Shown here in pieces: positions 11,265-24,600 of a DNA stretch of 64,000 bases (positions are counted from its first letter, which is position 1; each line of letters opens with the position of its first letter). Source of the DNA: Prochilodus magdalenae (lineage: Eukaryota > Chordata > Actinopteri > Characiformes > Prochilodontidae); NCBI GenBank assembly GCA_024036415.1, contig JAMWET010006936.1, positions 62,001 through 126,000 of the forward strand, in the 5' to 3' direction. The notes beneath the pieces are model-generated. The model had not been told where the DNA came from, searched no databases, and saw only the letters and a list, made by a program, of their open reading frames with translations. The position numbers were made by a program, and so were the translations under genes.

Positions 11265-12060
11265 TCGTGGATCTTGTACAGGTGGGTGGTAATGAGTTGA
11301 TCAGCCAGTATTATCATTGTTTTACACTTTTACTGAAGTACCTGTTTAAATCAGTCTGATTTACAGAGATACACAGTAAATGGTCTCAAATCTGCAGTCA
11401 ACATTAATGTTCTATATCTCCTGCGATAAATGAGCAACGCTGCTTGGAATAATGTGTTGTTCTGTAGTCTCACTCTTCCTAGGACTTCATGGAGTAAAAT
11501 ATGACGAAAGTTGACCTGCTACTTTCTGTACTTGTATAGTTGACTCTAGGTTCCCTGTAGAACTGCAGTACTAAAGTCTAATACACATACACCTTCTTGA
11601 AAATTATTTCAGGGGTCTGAAATAAAAGGCTAAAGGTAAAACTACTTAAGCAACATCTAAAACGAGTCTGAAATCTTCCTTCCACCTTAAGTGTGTTATT
11701 TATTCACAATATTTTTATTTATATTCCTTTTTAAATAGAAAATTTTTTCCCAGAAATTTCAGACAGACCTTTTAGGACAATACTCAGGACAGCTCACTTG
11801 GGATAATAACTTTCTTCTGTGTGATGTTGCTTAACTTAAATATTCATCTGATTATTTTTGAGTAGGCCTATTTTCTTAAAACATTCCCAAATGCACTTTC
11901 AGGAATTTTCTTTTCTGTTCATTGGGTACAATATAAATATTCATTAATCTTGTATGGTGGGTGGTAATGAGTTGTATACAGTTGGTATTATCAGTGTTTT
12001 GTACTGTTACTGAAGTACCTGTTAAAGTCAGACTGTGATTTTATGAAATGTAAGTCAAAG
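11265..12060. repeat. tandem duplication of about 680 bp plus segment Y copy 2
   Basis: A block with GGTGGGTGGTAATGAGTTG, a TATTATCA-type run and TACTGAAGTACCTGTT occurs at about 11,265-11,365 and again at about 11,945-12,045, spacing about 680 bp. Between them, 11,545-11,960 is the diverged partner of 8,810-9,430. The interval has been duplicated in more than one step. Confidence 0.6.
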
Positions 12061-12234
12061 TTACACAGGTACTTTCTGATCATGTACTTGTACTTTTTGT
12101 TACTCTTTTTGACGGCTGAGCTTTAGTGTTTTTCAGATACATGTACATGTACTGGTTTGTATGACATGGTTTTGTTTACTCATGAGAAGCCACTGGCTGT
12201 TTTCCCCCTGCTGCTGTTATGTAGTTGCCTGGCT

Positions 12235-12330
12235 ACGTGTTGGGGTTGGTTTGTAGGCAGTGTTGTTAGCTGATTGTTTTATACGCTCTACAATCACTAA
12301 CCATACTGCCAACACAACGGCCTGCAAGCA
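12235..12330 (+). ncRNA. mir34b: mir-34b precursor hairpin
   Basis: The 5p arm at 12254-12276 begins TAGGCAGTGTTGTTAGCTGA and carries the miR-34 seed GGCAGTG. The 3p arm at 12291-12312, CAATCACTAACCATACTGCC plus AA, pairs back across a loop of about 14 nt. The 5p arm agrees with the zebrafish miR-34b mature sequence as I recall it. It sits about 240 bp upstream of mir-34c on the same strand. miR-34 represses cell-cycle targets downstream of p53 and, with miR-449, supports motile ciliogenesis. Confidence 0.95.
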
Positions 12331-12477
12331 AACACACATTGTCTGCAGTCCCATACTGCTGTTTGGATTTGGACCCCTCTACCACCGCACTGGTGAAATG
12401 TCATGTGTTCATGGTGGTGTGGTCTATGGTGGCTTGGTTCATGGCGACGGTTTTCTGGAGGACTTCAATAGATCTGA

Positions 12478-12562
12478 TACTGTGTGGTCATTTGGCAGTG
12501 TAGTTAGCTGATTACAATGTGCAGTAATCACTAACCTCACTACCAGCTGAACAACAGGAACT
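12478..12562 (+). ncRNA. mir34c: mir-34c precursor hairpin
   Basis: The 5p arm at 12493-12515 begins TGGCAGTGTAGTTAGCTGAT, with seed GGCAGTG at positions 2-8. The 3p arm at 12526-12547, AATCACTAACCTCACTACCA plus GC, pairs with it over a loop of about 10 nt. The first base of 5p is T, where the usual miR-34c has A; the seed is untouched. It is the second member of the clustered pair, conserved next to BTG4 in vertebrates. Confidence 0.93.
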
Positions 12563-12641
12563 TCTCATCGGGTACAGCGTTCACCCTTTGTGGTGTTGTT
12601 AGTTAATATGAAGTTGCAGTAAAATTGAACTTAATTTTCCT

Positions 12642-12647
12642 AATAAA
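12642..12647 (+). terminator. possible poly(A) signal of the miR-34b/c transcript
   Basis: AATAAA lies about 95 bp after the mir-34c 3p arm, with a GTGAGTGTCTGG stretch about 20-35 bp further on that could serve as the downstream GU-rich element. It would end the primary transcript just after the hairpins. Motif evidence only. Confidence 0.35.
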
Positions 12648-12949
12648 GAGACAAAACATCTAATTATGTGAGTGTCTGGCTTAAGTTCTTACACGACGAC
12701 TCATCCTTCTTTGGTCAAAACTATTTTAGCTAGTATTGTGAACAAGGACAGCTATATTACTTTTATGGAGTTGTAAATTTTGTGAACACTCAGTTTCAAA
12801 TAGTCCAGTTAACCATATTGCACTGGTCACATTAAACAGTGTTTCTTGTCAGTATACAGAATTGCCCCCTTGTTTGGTAGACCATAAATTAGATTTTATA
12901 AAAGTGATTATTCTGGAGGTAAGCTTTTTTTCTCAGAAGAGCCCTAATA

Positions 12950-13420
12950 CATATTCGAGTCACATAATCATGACCACTTCCAACTGATGGTGGTGGCAGT
13001 GTGTTGATTTGGGTATGAATTCATCTATGCAGATCATATACACCCATACATGCTGATTGCCTTCCGTGGGGCAGACGGAGTCTTCCGGCAGGAATATGCG
13101 ACATATCACACCACTAGAAATGTTTGACCCTGGTTGCTAGAGCATGACCAACACGTCCAATTACTACCCTGGCCCTTAATTCCCCAGACCTGATCCCAAC
13201 TGAGCATCTGTGGGACCACCGTAATCATGGTGTTTACTCTATAGATCCTCCTCCACGCACCCTCCAATAGCTGTGGGATTCGATGCAGTCAGCATGGCTC
13301 CAGATACCTATGAGAACCTACCAGGACCTTACTGAGTCACTCCCAGCCTGTCTAGCTGTTGTCTGTGCTGCACACAGTGCTTACTCTAGATATTAGAGGG
13401 TACTGGTGGTATGTATGTCA
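12950..13420 (+). mobile_element. Tc1-like transposase relic
   Basis: The plus strand encodes fragments read as FPRPDPN- and TEHLWD-like blocks (around 13,180-13,220), as in the SPDLxPIEHLWD region of Tc1 transposases. An upstream AGTCACATAATCATGACCAC block resembles the eroded end at about 38.3 kb. No intact frame. Confidence 0.55.
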
Positions 13421-14875
13421 ATACTGAATACACTGTCCTGAAGTTATTCAGTAACTTTTAATAAGTTCCCTTTACAACAATACAGAAGTGACATAATCCA
13501 AATTGATTCAGAATACAATTACAGTGCAAATCAGTCATGCAGATGGGAAAAATCATTATGAAAATTTTCTTAAATCCTTTTTTCTTCATTGATTGCCAAC
13601 TTCAGTCCAGTTCTGACCCCACCTTTTTTATTATTTAGATTGTTCGTTGCATTATTGCTTTAAAATGATTTATCATTCTGCAGTTATCTGATCGTTGAGA
13701 TGTGTGGTTGCCTGAACAGCATACTTTAAATTCTTAGACCAGATTAAGGGATAGAAATTATTATGATTATGAAATTTGACAGAGAGCTGGATTTTAACCC
13801 AGGTTTCCTAGTGCATGTACACTCTTACTCTGATTTCTTTTGGATTTCTCAGTTTGTAGATGTGCAAAAACAGTGCAGTACTGAAAAGCATTAAACAGCA
13901 ACATTTGTCAAACTAAATGTTTGAAAAATAAAGGTTTTAAATATTATTTTAAAATGTATTTCTATTATATTTTATTATTATATAAAATTATTTGTATTCT
14001 GTACTATATTTAATATTCTATTCATTCTAGATGACATACATTCATTTTTTCAGGTAAAGTAGCTTGCTGTTTTTTTCCTGAGATTTTTTTTGGCCACTTC
14101 CAAAGCAGAAATTCAGTTACTGCCTGACTCATGTAGACCTAGAGTTTTCCATTATCTGATATCTCAAGTGCATGTAAACGCACTGAACAGATGACTGACA
14201 AAATCTGATTTTCATGCAGTTAACGGATTAATAAGTGGATGTAAATGCACTCTGTGCTCACAAAGAGGCCAGTGATTGAGGTCTCTTTATAATTTGTCTA
14301 GCGAACTACATGTGGGCTGATTTCTCATTTCTTTGTTTACTGGGTAGGCACTCTTCTAAAACCTGTTCTCCTAAATATGTAATAAGCATGGTGTTGTGAG
14401 TACTCCGTGTGCAAACTGTAACTTGGACTGAATTCAGATACTTCATTTTTGTATTTGCCTATTCCTATTATGCTTCATAATACCCTAACATCCCAAACTC
14501 TGACCTTTCCAAACCCCTCTCTGAGGAAGCCTATAATTTGTACTGTAATCATCCAAGACCTGCTCTGGCTTATAAATCATTCACTAAACGAAATCCAGTG
14601 AGGGAATTTAACATACCCATGTGATGGCTGAAGGCACTGAGGAGAAATCTGGCACCTCTGTTCTTTAGGCTACCTAAAACATCTACAGCCCTGTGTTTCC
14701 TGAAAACTGTCCATGGTTTATTGTTTATTAATGATAGACTCCAGTTTCAGTTTGGCGCCTGGATATTCATTTATTCATGGATGTGTACAACAAAATTTCC
14801 CAACTCTGGTCCACGAGGAACCCTGCCCTAAACAGTTTAGAGGATTCCCTGCTTTAACACAACCCACATCTGGTA
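13421..14875. other. intergenic 5' of HOATZ, nothing recognised
   Basis: AT-rich sequence without convincing ORFs, RNA genes or transposons. Confidence 0.4.
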
Positions 14876-14981
14876 ATGAGCTGGTACGTTAAATCAGGTG
14901 TGCTGGGAGCAGGAAAAGCACTAAGCTGCCCAGGGCAGGGTGCGTCCAGGACCAGGCCTCAGAAACACTTGTGCAAAACAT

Positions 14982-15047
14982 CAAAGCGTCCTGTCTCCTT
15001 GACTACCGCGACACCAAAGCGTCTGGTTTCCTTGACACCAGCGACTA
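14982..15047 (+). repeat. 33-bp tandem duplication in the HOATZ promoter
   Basis: Two units starting CAAAGCGTC at 14982 and 15015 share CAAAGCGTC, TCCTTGAC and GCGAC at the same offsets, so the period is 33 bp. They end about 60 bp before the HOATZ start codon. AGCAAC, an RFX-type half-site, follows at once (15047-15052). The duplicate may double a transcription-factor site. Confidence 0.7.
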
Positions 15048-15108
15048 GCAACGCGTACCCGCAAGGCAGTCAGCTCCTCCCAGCGGCGGCCCGGAGCAGC
15101 AGAGGATC

Positions 15109-15634
15109 ATGGAGGAGCTACAGGACTTGACTTCATTGGACACGTTTGCAGATCTTGAGAAGTATTTCACAGTGTTTGAGGGCTCGTCCCAGGAGAACGT
15201 AGCGTACGCCAAGGTTTTCTGGAATTCTCTGTCCCTGCAGCCACCTGTGGAGTCCAGCCTGGTCTCTGTCGACATCAGGCAGCGGCTAAAGGTGGCCAGG
15301 ACTCCGCAACGTGAGTTTCACAGATCAGTGTACCAGTATTTAGTGCTTTGTGGGAACCCAACATCCACAGGGTAGTGGAAAACGAGAAAAATACGGGATA
15401 GGACACGAACTCCTCGGTTTCCGGTGGAGGTCGGCGTAAAGTCACGTGAAGTACACAGAAACGTAGAGAGTAGAGGTCAAAAGGTCCCAAGGGGGTTGGG
15501 GCAACTATCTATCTGTCAAAAGGGTCTGTCTTAATCTATCCCAACTAAAGCCTATGATTACAAATAAGTGTGTGCTATCTTTGTGTCTGCTGTCTGTCTG
15601 TTTTTTTGGGTCCGTCCGTCCGTCCGTCTGTCTG

Positions 15635-15690
<56 letters not shown>

Positions 15691-15772
15691 ATCCATCCAT
15701 CCCTCCCTCCCTCCCTCCCTCCCTCCCTCCATCCATCCATCTGTCTATCCATCCATCCATCTATCTATCTAT

Positions 15773-15811
<39 letters not shown>

Positions 15812-18800
15812 CACATATGACAAATGTTCAAAATAGGAAATCCTAATTAATTTTGTCGTGTTATTTTTCGTTAGCCACCCATCATGCTGCCCGGCATTCA
15901 GCACACTCCAGTAAGTGGCATGCTTTATTCAGCATTTCACTTTTTTTCTCTCCCTTCATTTGCCCAATCTGACCCCATGTCCCCCCACCAGAAAACGATG
16001 AGATCCTTCAGAGGGCTTACCAGAAGCAGATGGAGGATGAGAGGAAGAGATATTTGGAAATGGTGAGGAATAATCTCTCTCTCTAACCTGCAGGGTCCTG
16101 GTATGAGCATGAGGTATTACAGCTGTTCAAATGAAAATCGTGAAGTCAGAGTCATAATTGTTATAACGATGACTTGCGTATAGAAATGGGTCAAAGTCTT
16201 AATGAGAAATCCAGGAGGAAATGCTTTGGAACGGCTCTGCAGGCCGAGTATTGATAGCATTGGGAGATGACTCGTTCCTCTCAAGTGGAAGACGGTTCGA
16301 TTCCGTGCTCAAGTGGCCTGTGATGTATGATGGTACTCCTTTCTGCTCTGTCTGAGATGTGCTGCGCTGGGCCCTCCATCACGTCTCTGAATCTTTATAT
16401 ATGAAAAGTGGTATGCATAACACCACGCCTCCAGTTTCAGCTTGCTGTAATGCAGTTTCTCAAAGCTCAGCTTGTGAGAACACAGAGATACTCTGCAAAG
16501 TAAAATAAATAACCTCTGTATGAAAAGCCTAAGATGCTGCGCTTTACCTGGTGGTCATGAATGGTGCCATAAAATATTCTTACTATTATTATTAATACTT
16601 TATTATTATTATGTGTACATAGAAGGTGTGTGACTTTGGTCAGGATGGATATGCCCAGATGCAGTTTCACTTGACGCCCTATGATTTGGCCCTAAAATAA
16701 AATGTTTTTATTGTTTTTTGTTTTGCCTTTTTCAGTGAGCTTAGAATAATTAGATGAGCTCTGCTCTGATTGGCTGGTTTACAATGATGCACCACAATAA
16801 TTGCACCGAAGCGACATGTCGAAATAAACACAGGCAGGATTATAAAATTAACCTCTGTATTAATAAGATGGTCATCAGAGCATTTAGTTAGTTATGCTAG
16901 TTACTTGGAGCATGCTAGTAGTTAACATTACCTATACTAGCTACTCGGTTTTGATCTGGACATCAACACAGTAGGTAAAAGCTGTTCCTCTCTATTAAAC
17001 TCTCAGTTTAAGATGCTCTGCTTTAACCAGCAACTACTGACACAATCGCACAGCATGGCTGCTACTTACAGGCTGCTGTTGAAGGTTGTGATGCTAATAA
17101 AGGTGAAATAAGGTGGTCCGGAGTGAAATGTGCAGAACAAACTAACAACTCTATAATACTTCCAGGATGTTAAAGGTGCGGAAGCTGATGTTGGTTTTCT
17201 ATTCGACAGCTTGTTTTGCAAATCTTCTGTTCTACTTTAAACTGTGAATTACGTTCTGCTGCCTGTACAAGCTGTTATACAAACCTGATTCCAAAAAAGT
17301 TGGGACACTAAACAAATTGTGAATAAAAACTGAATGCAATGATGTGGAGGTGCCAACATCTAATATTTTAATCAGAATAGAACACAAATCACAGATCAAA
17401 AGTTTAAACTGAGAGAATGTATCATTTTAAGGGAAAAATATGTTGTTTAAAAATTTCATGGCGTCAACAAATCCCAAAAATGTTGGGACAAGGCCATTTT
17501 TACCACTGTGTGCCCCCCCCCTTCTTCTTACAACACTCAACAGACGTCTGGGAACAGAGAAGACCAGTTTCTCAAGTTTAGAAATAGGAATGCTCTCCCA
17601 TTCATGTCTAATAAAGGCCTCTAACTGTTCAATCGGCTTGGGCCTTCTTTGTCGCCAAATGTTCTCTATAGGTGAAAGATCTGGACTGCAGGCTGGCCAT
17701 TTCAGTACCCGGATCCTTCTCCTACGTAGCCATGATGTTGTGATTGCTGCAGAATGTGGTCTGGCATTATCTTGTTGAAAAATGCAGGGTCTTCCCTGAA
17801 AGAGATGACATCTAGATGGGAGCATATGTTGTTCTAGAACCTGAACATAGTTCTCTGCATTAATGGTGCCTTTCCAGACATGCAAGCTGCCCATGCCACA
17901 AGCACTCATGCAACCCCATACCATCAGTGATGCAGGCTTCTGAACGGAGCGTTGATAACAACTTGGGTTATCCTTGTCCTCTCTGGTCCGGATGACATGG
18001 CGTCCCAGTGTTCCATAAAGAACTTCAAATCGTGACTCATCTGACCACAGAACAGTCTTCCATTTTGCCACACTCCATTTTAAAAGACCCCTGGCCCAGT
18101 TTGTGGAGCTTGCTTAGAAATGGCTTCCTTTTTGCACTGTAGAGTTTAGCTGGCAACGGTGGATTGTGTTCACTGACAATGCTTTCTGGAAGTATTCCTG
18201 AGCCCATTCTGTTATTTCCTTGACAGTGGCATTCCTGTTTGAGGTGCAGTGACGTTTAAGGGCCCGGAGATCACGAGCATCCAGTAGAGTTTTACGGCCT
18301 TGACCCTTTACGACACAGCGATTGTTCCAGATTGCTTCCAGATTCTCTGAATCTTTTGATGATGTTATGCACGGTTGATGATGATAACTTAAAAGTCTTT
18401 GCTATTTTACGCTGGGTAACACCATTCTGGTATTGCTGCACTATCTTTCTGCACAACAATGGTGGAATTGGTGATCCTCTTACCATCTTGGCTTCAGAGA
18501 GGCACTGACACGCTGAGAAGCTCTTTTTATACCCAATCATGTTGTCAATTGACCTAATTAGTGTTAATTGGTCTTCCAGCTGTTCGTTATATGCTCAATT
18601 TCCTTTTTCCATCCACTTATTGCAAACTTTTTTGGGATTTGTTGACGCCATGAAATTTTGAAACCCATAAAATGATACATTCTCTCAGTTTAAACTTTTG
18701 ATCTGTGATTTGTGTTCTATTCTGAATAAAATATTAGATGTTGGCACCTCCACATCATTGCATTCAGTTTTTATTCACAATTTGTTTAGTGTCCCAACTT

Positions 18801-21570
18801 TTTTGGAATCCGGTTTGTATTTAAGGTGGAATGGAACATTTGATTAAGAAGCTGAGGAAAGGAAGCCAACTTTAGCCTTGTATAAAGATGAACATCAACC
18901 TTGCCCGCTGGCAGTTCCTTTTCTTTGGAATAGGTATGTAAAATGGTGACGTCCCATGGGACGGTAGATTTCTCCACATGTCATTGTTGTTCCGTTTTTA
19001 TATGTGAAGTAAAGACTGTTGTGTAACAGCCTAGCATGTTGGTATTGGCCCGTTTCATCCGCCCTCATTTGTAAATGCAGGGCTTGTATTTGGACGATGA
19101 ACAACAGTGATTGAGTCACCAATACTTCCAATTTCCCTCAACTTCTCCTGCAGATTTACAGTATGGCTTAGATGTGCAACCAGATCATGACCACGAATGA
19201 TGATAAAGGTTTTTTCAAAACATCTCACCGATCGTCTGGCCTACAAGTCGGGCATGTTACCCGTATAGATGTGTAATCTTTCTTGTGAAGTGTAGGTCTA
19301 ATTGGATTTTATTCTGTTTTTTGTAACTGTATACTAGCACTAATGGTGGATGGGGAGCCAGGGTGCAGTGGGCAGTTATGGATCTCTGATGAAAGATGAC
19401 TTGAGATCAGGGGGGGTTTGCTGGGTGTGGATCTGGCAGGCAGAATCTGCTGGCTTTAAGCAAAAAGGCTCAGCAGACTGCATTAACAAAATGAACCTCC
19501 CACCCACATCGCAGTGCACTTAGGATCACGAAATAAATTGACTCAGGCATATGCCGCCAACACACCCCCACGATTTAGGCTAGATCGCTCTGAAACTGAA
19601 GCAGCTGGATTGAATCTCTGTGTCAATTCTTTCTCTTTGGGAAGAATATGGGATCTGGTTACATGATAATGCTCACCAGATTAGCTTCATGTGTTGCATA
19701 GACTGACAAGTCAGTAAACTTGATTTAGCATAGTCTATACATTTCAACAGAGGGGCTTGTACTTTAAATAGTTAGTAGGATGTTTACCAGCATATAAGCG
19801 AATGCCAGTATAAAGTTGCTCTATATCTGGCATTAGACACCTATCCAAGAAAAATGCAGGAACTGCTAGAATGGAAGCAGTTGTTTAATTGTGCACAATG
19901 TAGAATAGAATTAAGGAATGAAACGCCATAAAAGAAACAAAATTGTTTGGTTTTAAAAATGCCATAGAACAGAGATCTATTTATACAGTCATAGCTGAAT
20001 AAGTAGAGTTCAGTACATAGAACCTAGACATACAGCGGAACCTTAAACAGTGTTGTTCCTCCTTCAAATACAAGTCTCGTATTTACAAAAGAGGGCAGTA
20101 CATAAACTCTTAAGTAACAGTCTGAACTCAGTAATATTTACACAACAACAAAACGCAACAACAGCAACGGGTTATGGGGAGAAACCTGCCCATCCGATCG
20201 GTGACCATCCAAGCTGGGATGGAGAATTTGCAAAACGTGTGTGTTTACATCTTTAACAAGATCATGGACAATTTTCATTCAAAATTCTAGGACACCTTGT
20301 AGAAAAACTTCAACAGTCAGCATTTAACACTGAAGAGACTGAAGAGAGGAGCACTTCCACCTTTAGTAGCATCCCAGCTGCAGTCTGTAAGTAGCAGCCA
20401 TGCTGGGTGATTGTATCAGTGTATCAAGCACTTTTCATCCTGACCAAAGCCACATACCATCTATTGAAAATGCATTGCGCTTTTAAAGATAAGTGTGAAA
20501 GGTTTATAAAATGCCATTATTATCAATAACAATATAATCCGTTTGTTTTATGATTATGTATTTTTCTCCATTATGTAATTTTCTCTGTCATGGAAAAAAA
20601 ATATCGGGATCAATTTTCCATTAATATCATATACCCTAAAGGGAGCTTTTCACAAAGCTGCATTGTAAAAACATCTGTTGTTAAAAGTGATATTTAAATT
20701 ACATATGTATTGCTATGATGAAACCTCAAGCACGGCTGTAAGTCGCTCTGGATAAGAGTGTCTGCTGAATGCCTTAAATGTAATGTAAATGTACCTGCTT
20801 TATATGTGCTGTTTAAATTATGCCACAAGAATCAAACACATGTATCTACACAGCCTTAAGCAGTTTGACCCTAACCATTCATCCAGAATTGCAGCTCGGA
20901 TACAAATCAGAACAGAGCTTTTTTACATATGTCAGTTTTAAAGACGCAGTACTTCTAAGGGAAAAGATGATGGAAAATGTTCAGTAAATAAATTCTGACT
21001 TTTTCTTGCACATAAAACCCCACACACGTCAGCGAAAGAAACACAACACCAGAAAGAAGTCAGATATGGGCTGCTTAACACATAGCGTGATTCCTCTAAA
21101 GCATTTACAGTTGTGTTGTGTGCTTCATAATATCAGCTAATAAAACGCTCCTGAGTAATTGTCCATCTTCTTTGTGCACCTGATGCTTGGAAACAAGACT
21201 AATGTGGTAAAAGGAGTCTGGAACGCTTTGATTTAGAGCGCTCCATTGCTGTCCAACCCGTGTAAATTCTCCCACTGCAGAATCACCAGGGACGTAATTC
21301 AGTAATGCTATCTCAGAGGATGGCATCTTTAACGAGCTTCTTAGCCCCACTTAGCCCAGCGCTTCTGCAGTGATGAATGTTCCTGTGGAGCCTCCATCTC
21401 TTGCCACGTCCTGCTAACCGAGGCCACTAATCGGATTAGCAGGCCAAAGTCTGCAGTGTGTACTCTGCAGATCAATTTATCTGAGGGGGACTAGGAGAAT
21501 TCAGGGAATGTCCATTTATCTCTCTTCGGGATTCATGTGGAGTGAGGAAATTGCTATCAATTGTTTACAG

Positions 21571-21639
<69 letters not shown>

Positions 21640-24600
21640 ACTTGACAGAAGAGGGCAAAAACCTAATTTCATTTTAATGTAAGCTTTTTTTTCCCAGCAG
21701 TTTTAAACCACCTCTGTTGGTCCATTCATTGTGAAATTTTCATACAATGCAAACGGCAGCTACTGTTTACACGATGCATAAAAGTAAATATCAACAAAAA
21801 TGCAGATATGGAGACTTAACATGCAAATGATTTACGTTTCACGTAAGCAACGAAGTGTCCTATCACTGTACCTGCTGGACCCAACAGCCACAATTGCGGA
21901 CATTTGGTGAGCAGTGACGCCCTCCGTGAGTCACCCTGTTAGTCCCAGTACCATTGGCAGACGGCTTCATGATGCAAGACTGCATGCCTGTTATAACAAC
22001 TGCCCTTAACACCATGTCAGTGTTCCCAAAGATTGCAATGGTGTCATGCCAGACTTTCATGGAGTGACTCAGAATGACAGCGTGTCATCTTTAGTGACCA
22101 GTCCCACTTGTGGAGGCACCGTGGTCAGCACCAAGATGAATGGTTTGTTGTCACACGTCCAGAAGGCCCGGTGTCACTCCACCTCTACCCCCCTACCACT
22201 GGAACTGTGTGAGAATATTCAAGCTGCATGGGATGGATTATCACAGGACACCATTAGGAGCCTCTGCAACTCCATACCGAGACGTCTGGCATGCTGCATT
22301 AGCAAACGTGGTCATCATTTATGGTCATTTATCATTATTTATTGTTCCTGGTACTCTTAATCTTCCGTCCCAATAGCACTGCAATCCCACACTTCATATT
22401 GGGGGCAACTATTCTTTTGGTGATAAGTGTATTTTGTGGAGTGAAAACACATTTAAATATGTTACAGTTAAGTTAAAGTTAAACATTATTGCTACTAAAG
22501 TTGCCAGCAAATGTATTTATTCAGAATTTCTGTAGCAAGGTGGAACGGAACATTTGATTAAGAAGCTGGAGAAGAGGATGCCAATCTCTGGAGAAGAGAA
22601 CATCAAGCCAATCTCTTGGTTCCTTCTTTAAAGTGTGAAAACATCAAGCATCAAGCCGCTGAATAACATGTCTGCATTTTGGTTGCTAGAGAACATGAAG
22701 CAAACACGACAATCGAGATAATCCCACAGAATTGGGTTCAGTTCTAGGTAATTAGGGGGTCGGGAGTAAGTGGAAGTCTTGGTCATGCTATCTAGCCGTG
22801 TAACATGTTGCATTGTTTTGCTGGAAGGTGCCATACGGCCCAGGGAAGACAATCACCATGTATGGGTGTATGTGATCTGCAAGGATGGATTTATACCCAA
22901 AACAACCAAGAAGGCCTACCGCATGAGTTAGTGGGCAAAGAGAATCATGAAAACGTGACTTCCTTTATAAGCAATGTGCTGCCACCGTTGAAGGGGTCAT
23001 CATAATGGTACTGGACTGTATTATCAAGAGCTGCCCCTGATTGTGAAAACCCCGTTATTGTTTTCTTAGTGACAGAACTTCATGAACTTGCCAATGTGCG
23101 ACCCAATGTTAAGTTATTCACTCGCAGCTTGCTTTTAGAGTGAAGAGGAGCTTTTCTCATTTCTCCACTGGCCCACTGAGAGCAATCAACATGGAAACCC
23201 CAGGATAGATGGGCCTCTAGAGACTAAATTCCTTTCATTTGAGTCCTCTTAACTAATTAACCTTCTTCCCAGGGCCTCCAAAGCAAATATCCTGAGAGAA
23301 ATGTCTGGTTCTATTAAGAATAATAGCCTTTTCCATCTAAGAGAGTCACTTAATGCTGGATGCAAAGTCCGTTGTAGCATTTTTCTATCCTATATCTAGA
23401 ATTACAATACGAGAGAACTAGGACATGAGAGTGTGCACATTGATACTGTGGGTAATGCAGTCCAGCTTTTATGCAGCTGGGCAGAATTTACAGATGATTC
23501 CTCGGTGAAGGTAATTCCTTTTGATTTCACTTTGAGTGCTTTAGTAGGATGCAGCATGAGTAACGTTTATAGCCAACGATAATAATCAAATCGGACACCG
23601 CATTACATTACTGTAACTGATTAACCTGCTGTGAAATCATGTCTGCTTGATGAATGACTACAGAAGCCATATTCGCAAAGGAATCAATCAAACGACATTA
23701 AACTCCAGCCAGCCAAGCAGTCAGAAAGTGGGTGCGCTAAATGAGAGTTATGAGGCTTGTTTAGCAGTTGTTGGCTGCTGCTGCAAGCTTCCTGCGGCCC
23801 CTTCAGCATTGCGATGGCCATAATCACGTGTGGTTTTTGTGGACTGAACCATGTATCTCTTTTGATCTCCTGTCATGGTGGTTAGAGAGCTGTTAGATGC
23901 AATCCTGCCTTACACATTAAATAACTTACATCCAGAATATGTCACACTAGGTATAAAACAGAGCTGGTGTAAGCCCACCAGGTCTCTGTCGGATAGTTTC
24001 TGGTCTCTCTGAAGCCAGAGAGCCACCAGTTTATCTGATGTGGCTTAGAGGACTTTTCGGTCATGGGATTCTCCTATTCATGCTTGTCCTGGTTTCTCCT
24101 CTCAGTTTCCAGTGGGTTTTCCTCCTGCTCATACAGAGGTTTAAAGAGTCTCTTAGTGGTTCTTTCCTGTAAGTGGAATTTTAGTCTTGGTTCTGATTAG
24201 TAGTTCTTCTTTAATGCTCATAGAGAGTACCACTTTTGGGTCCTGGTTCCTCATAGTGTTTCTTCTCCATGCCCACAGGCAGTGTCTCCCTTTTAAATCT
24301 TGGTTCCTCTCATTTTTTTCCCTCATGCTCATAGAGAGTTTTAATATTCTGAGTTTTGGTTCCTCTTAGAGGTTCTTTCTCATGTTTATAAAGAGTTTCA
24401 CCTTTTAAATCCTGGTTTCTCAAACTGGTTCTTCTTCATGCTCTTATGGAGTTTCTCCTTTTGAATCTTGGCTCCTCTCAGTCGTTCTTCTTCATGCTCT
24501 TAAGGAGGTTTTACTTTGGAATCTTGGTTCCTCTCACCTTTTATTTTAATAGTGAGTTTCAACCTTTTGAGTCTTGGTTTTATTTTCATGCTCTTAGGGA

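Noticed and set aside
14876..15130. 84-codon ORF overlapping the HOATZ start
   Set aside because: Different frame from HOATZ exon 1, and it covers the promoter duplication. No homology recognised.
15568..15846. Overlapping ORFs of poly-IYLS and PSLP
   Set aside because: Direct translation of tetranucleotide microsatellites.
16245..16320. Functional tRNA gene
   Set aside because: B box present, but no acceptor-stem pairing and only a partial A box; best explained as a SINE.
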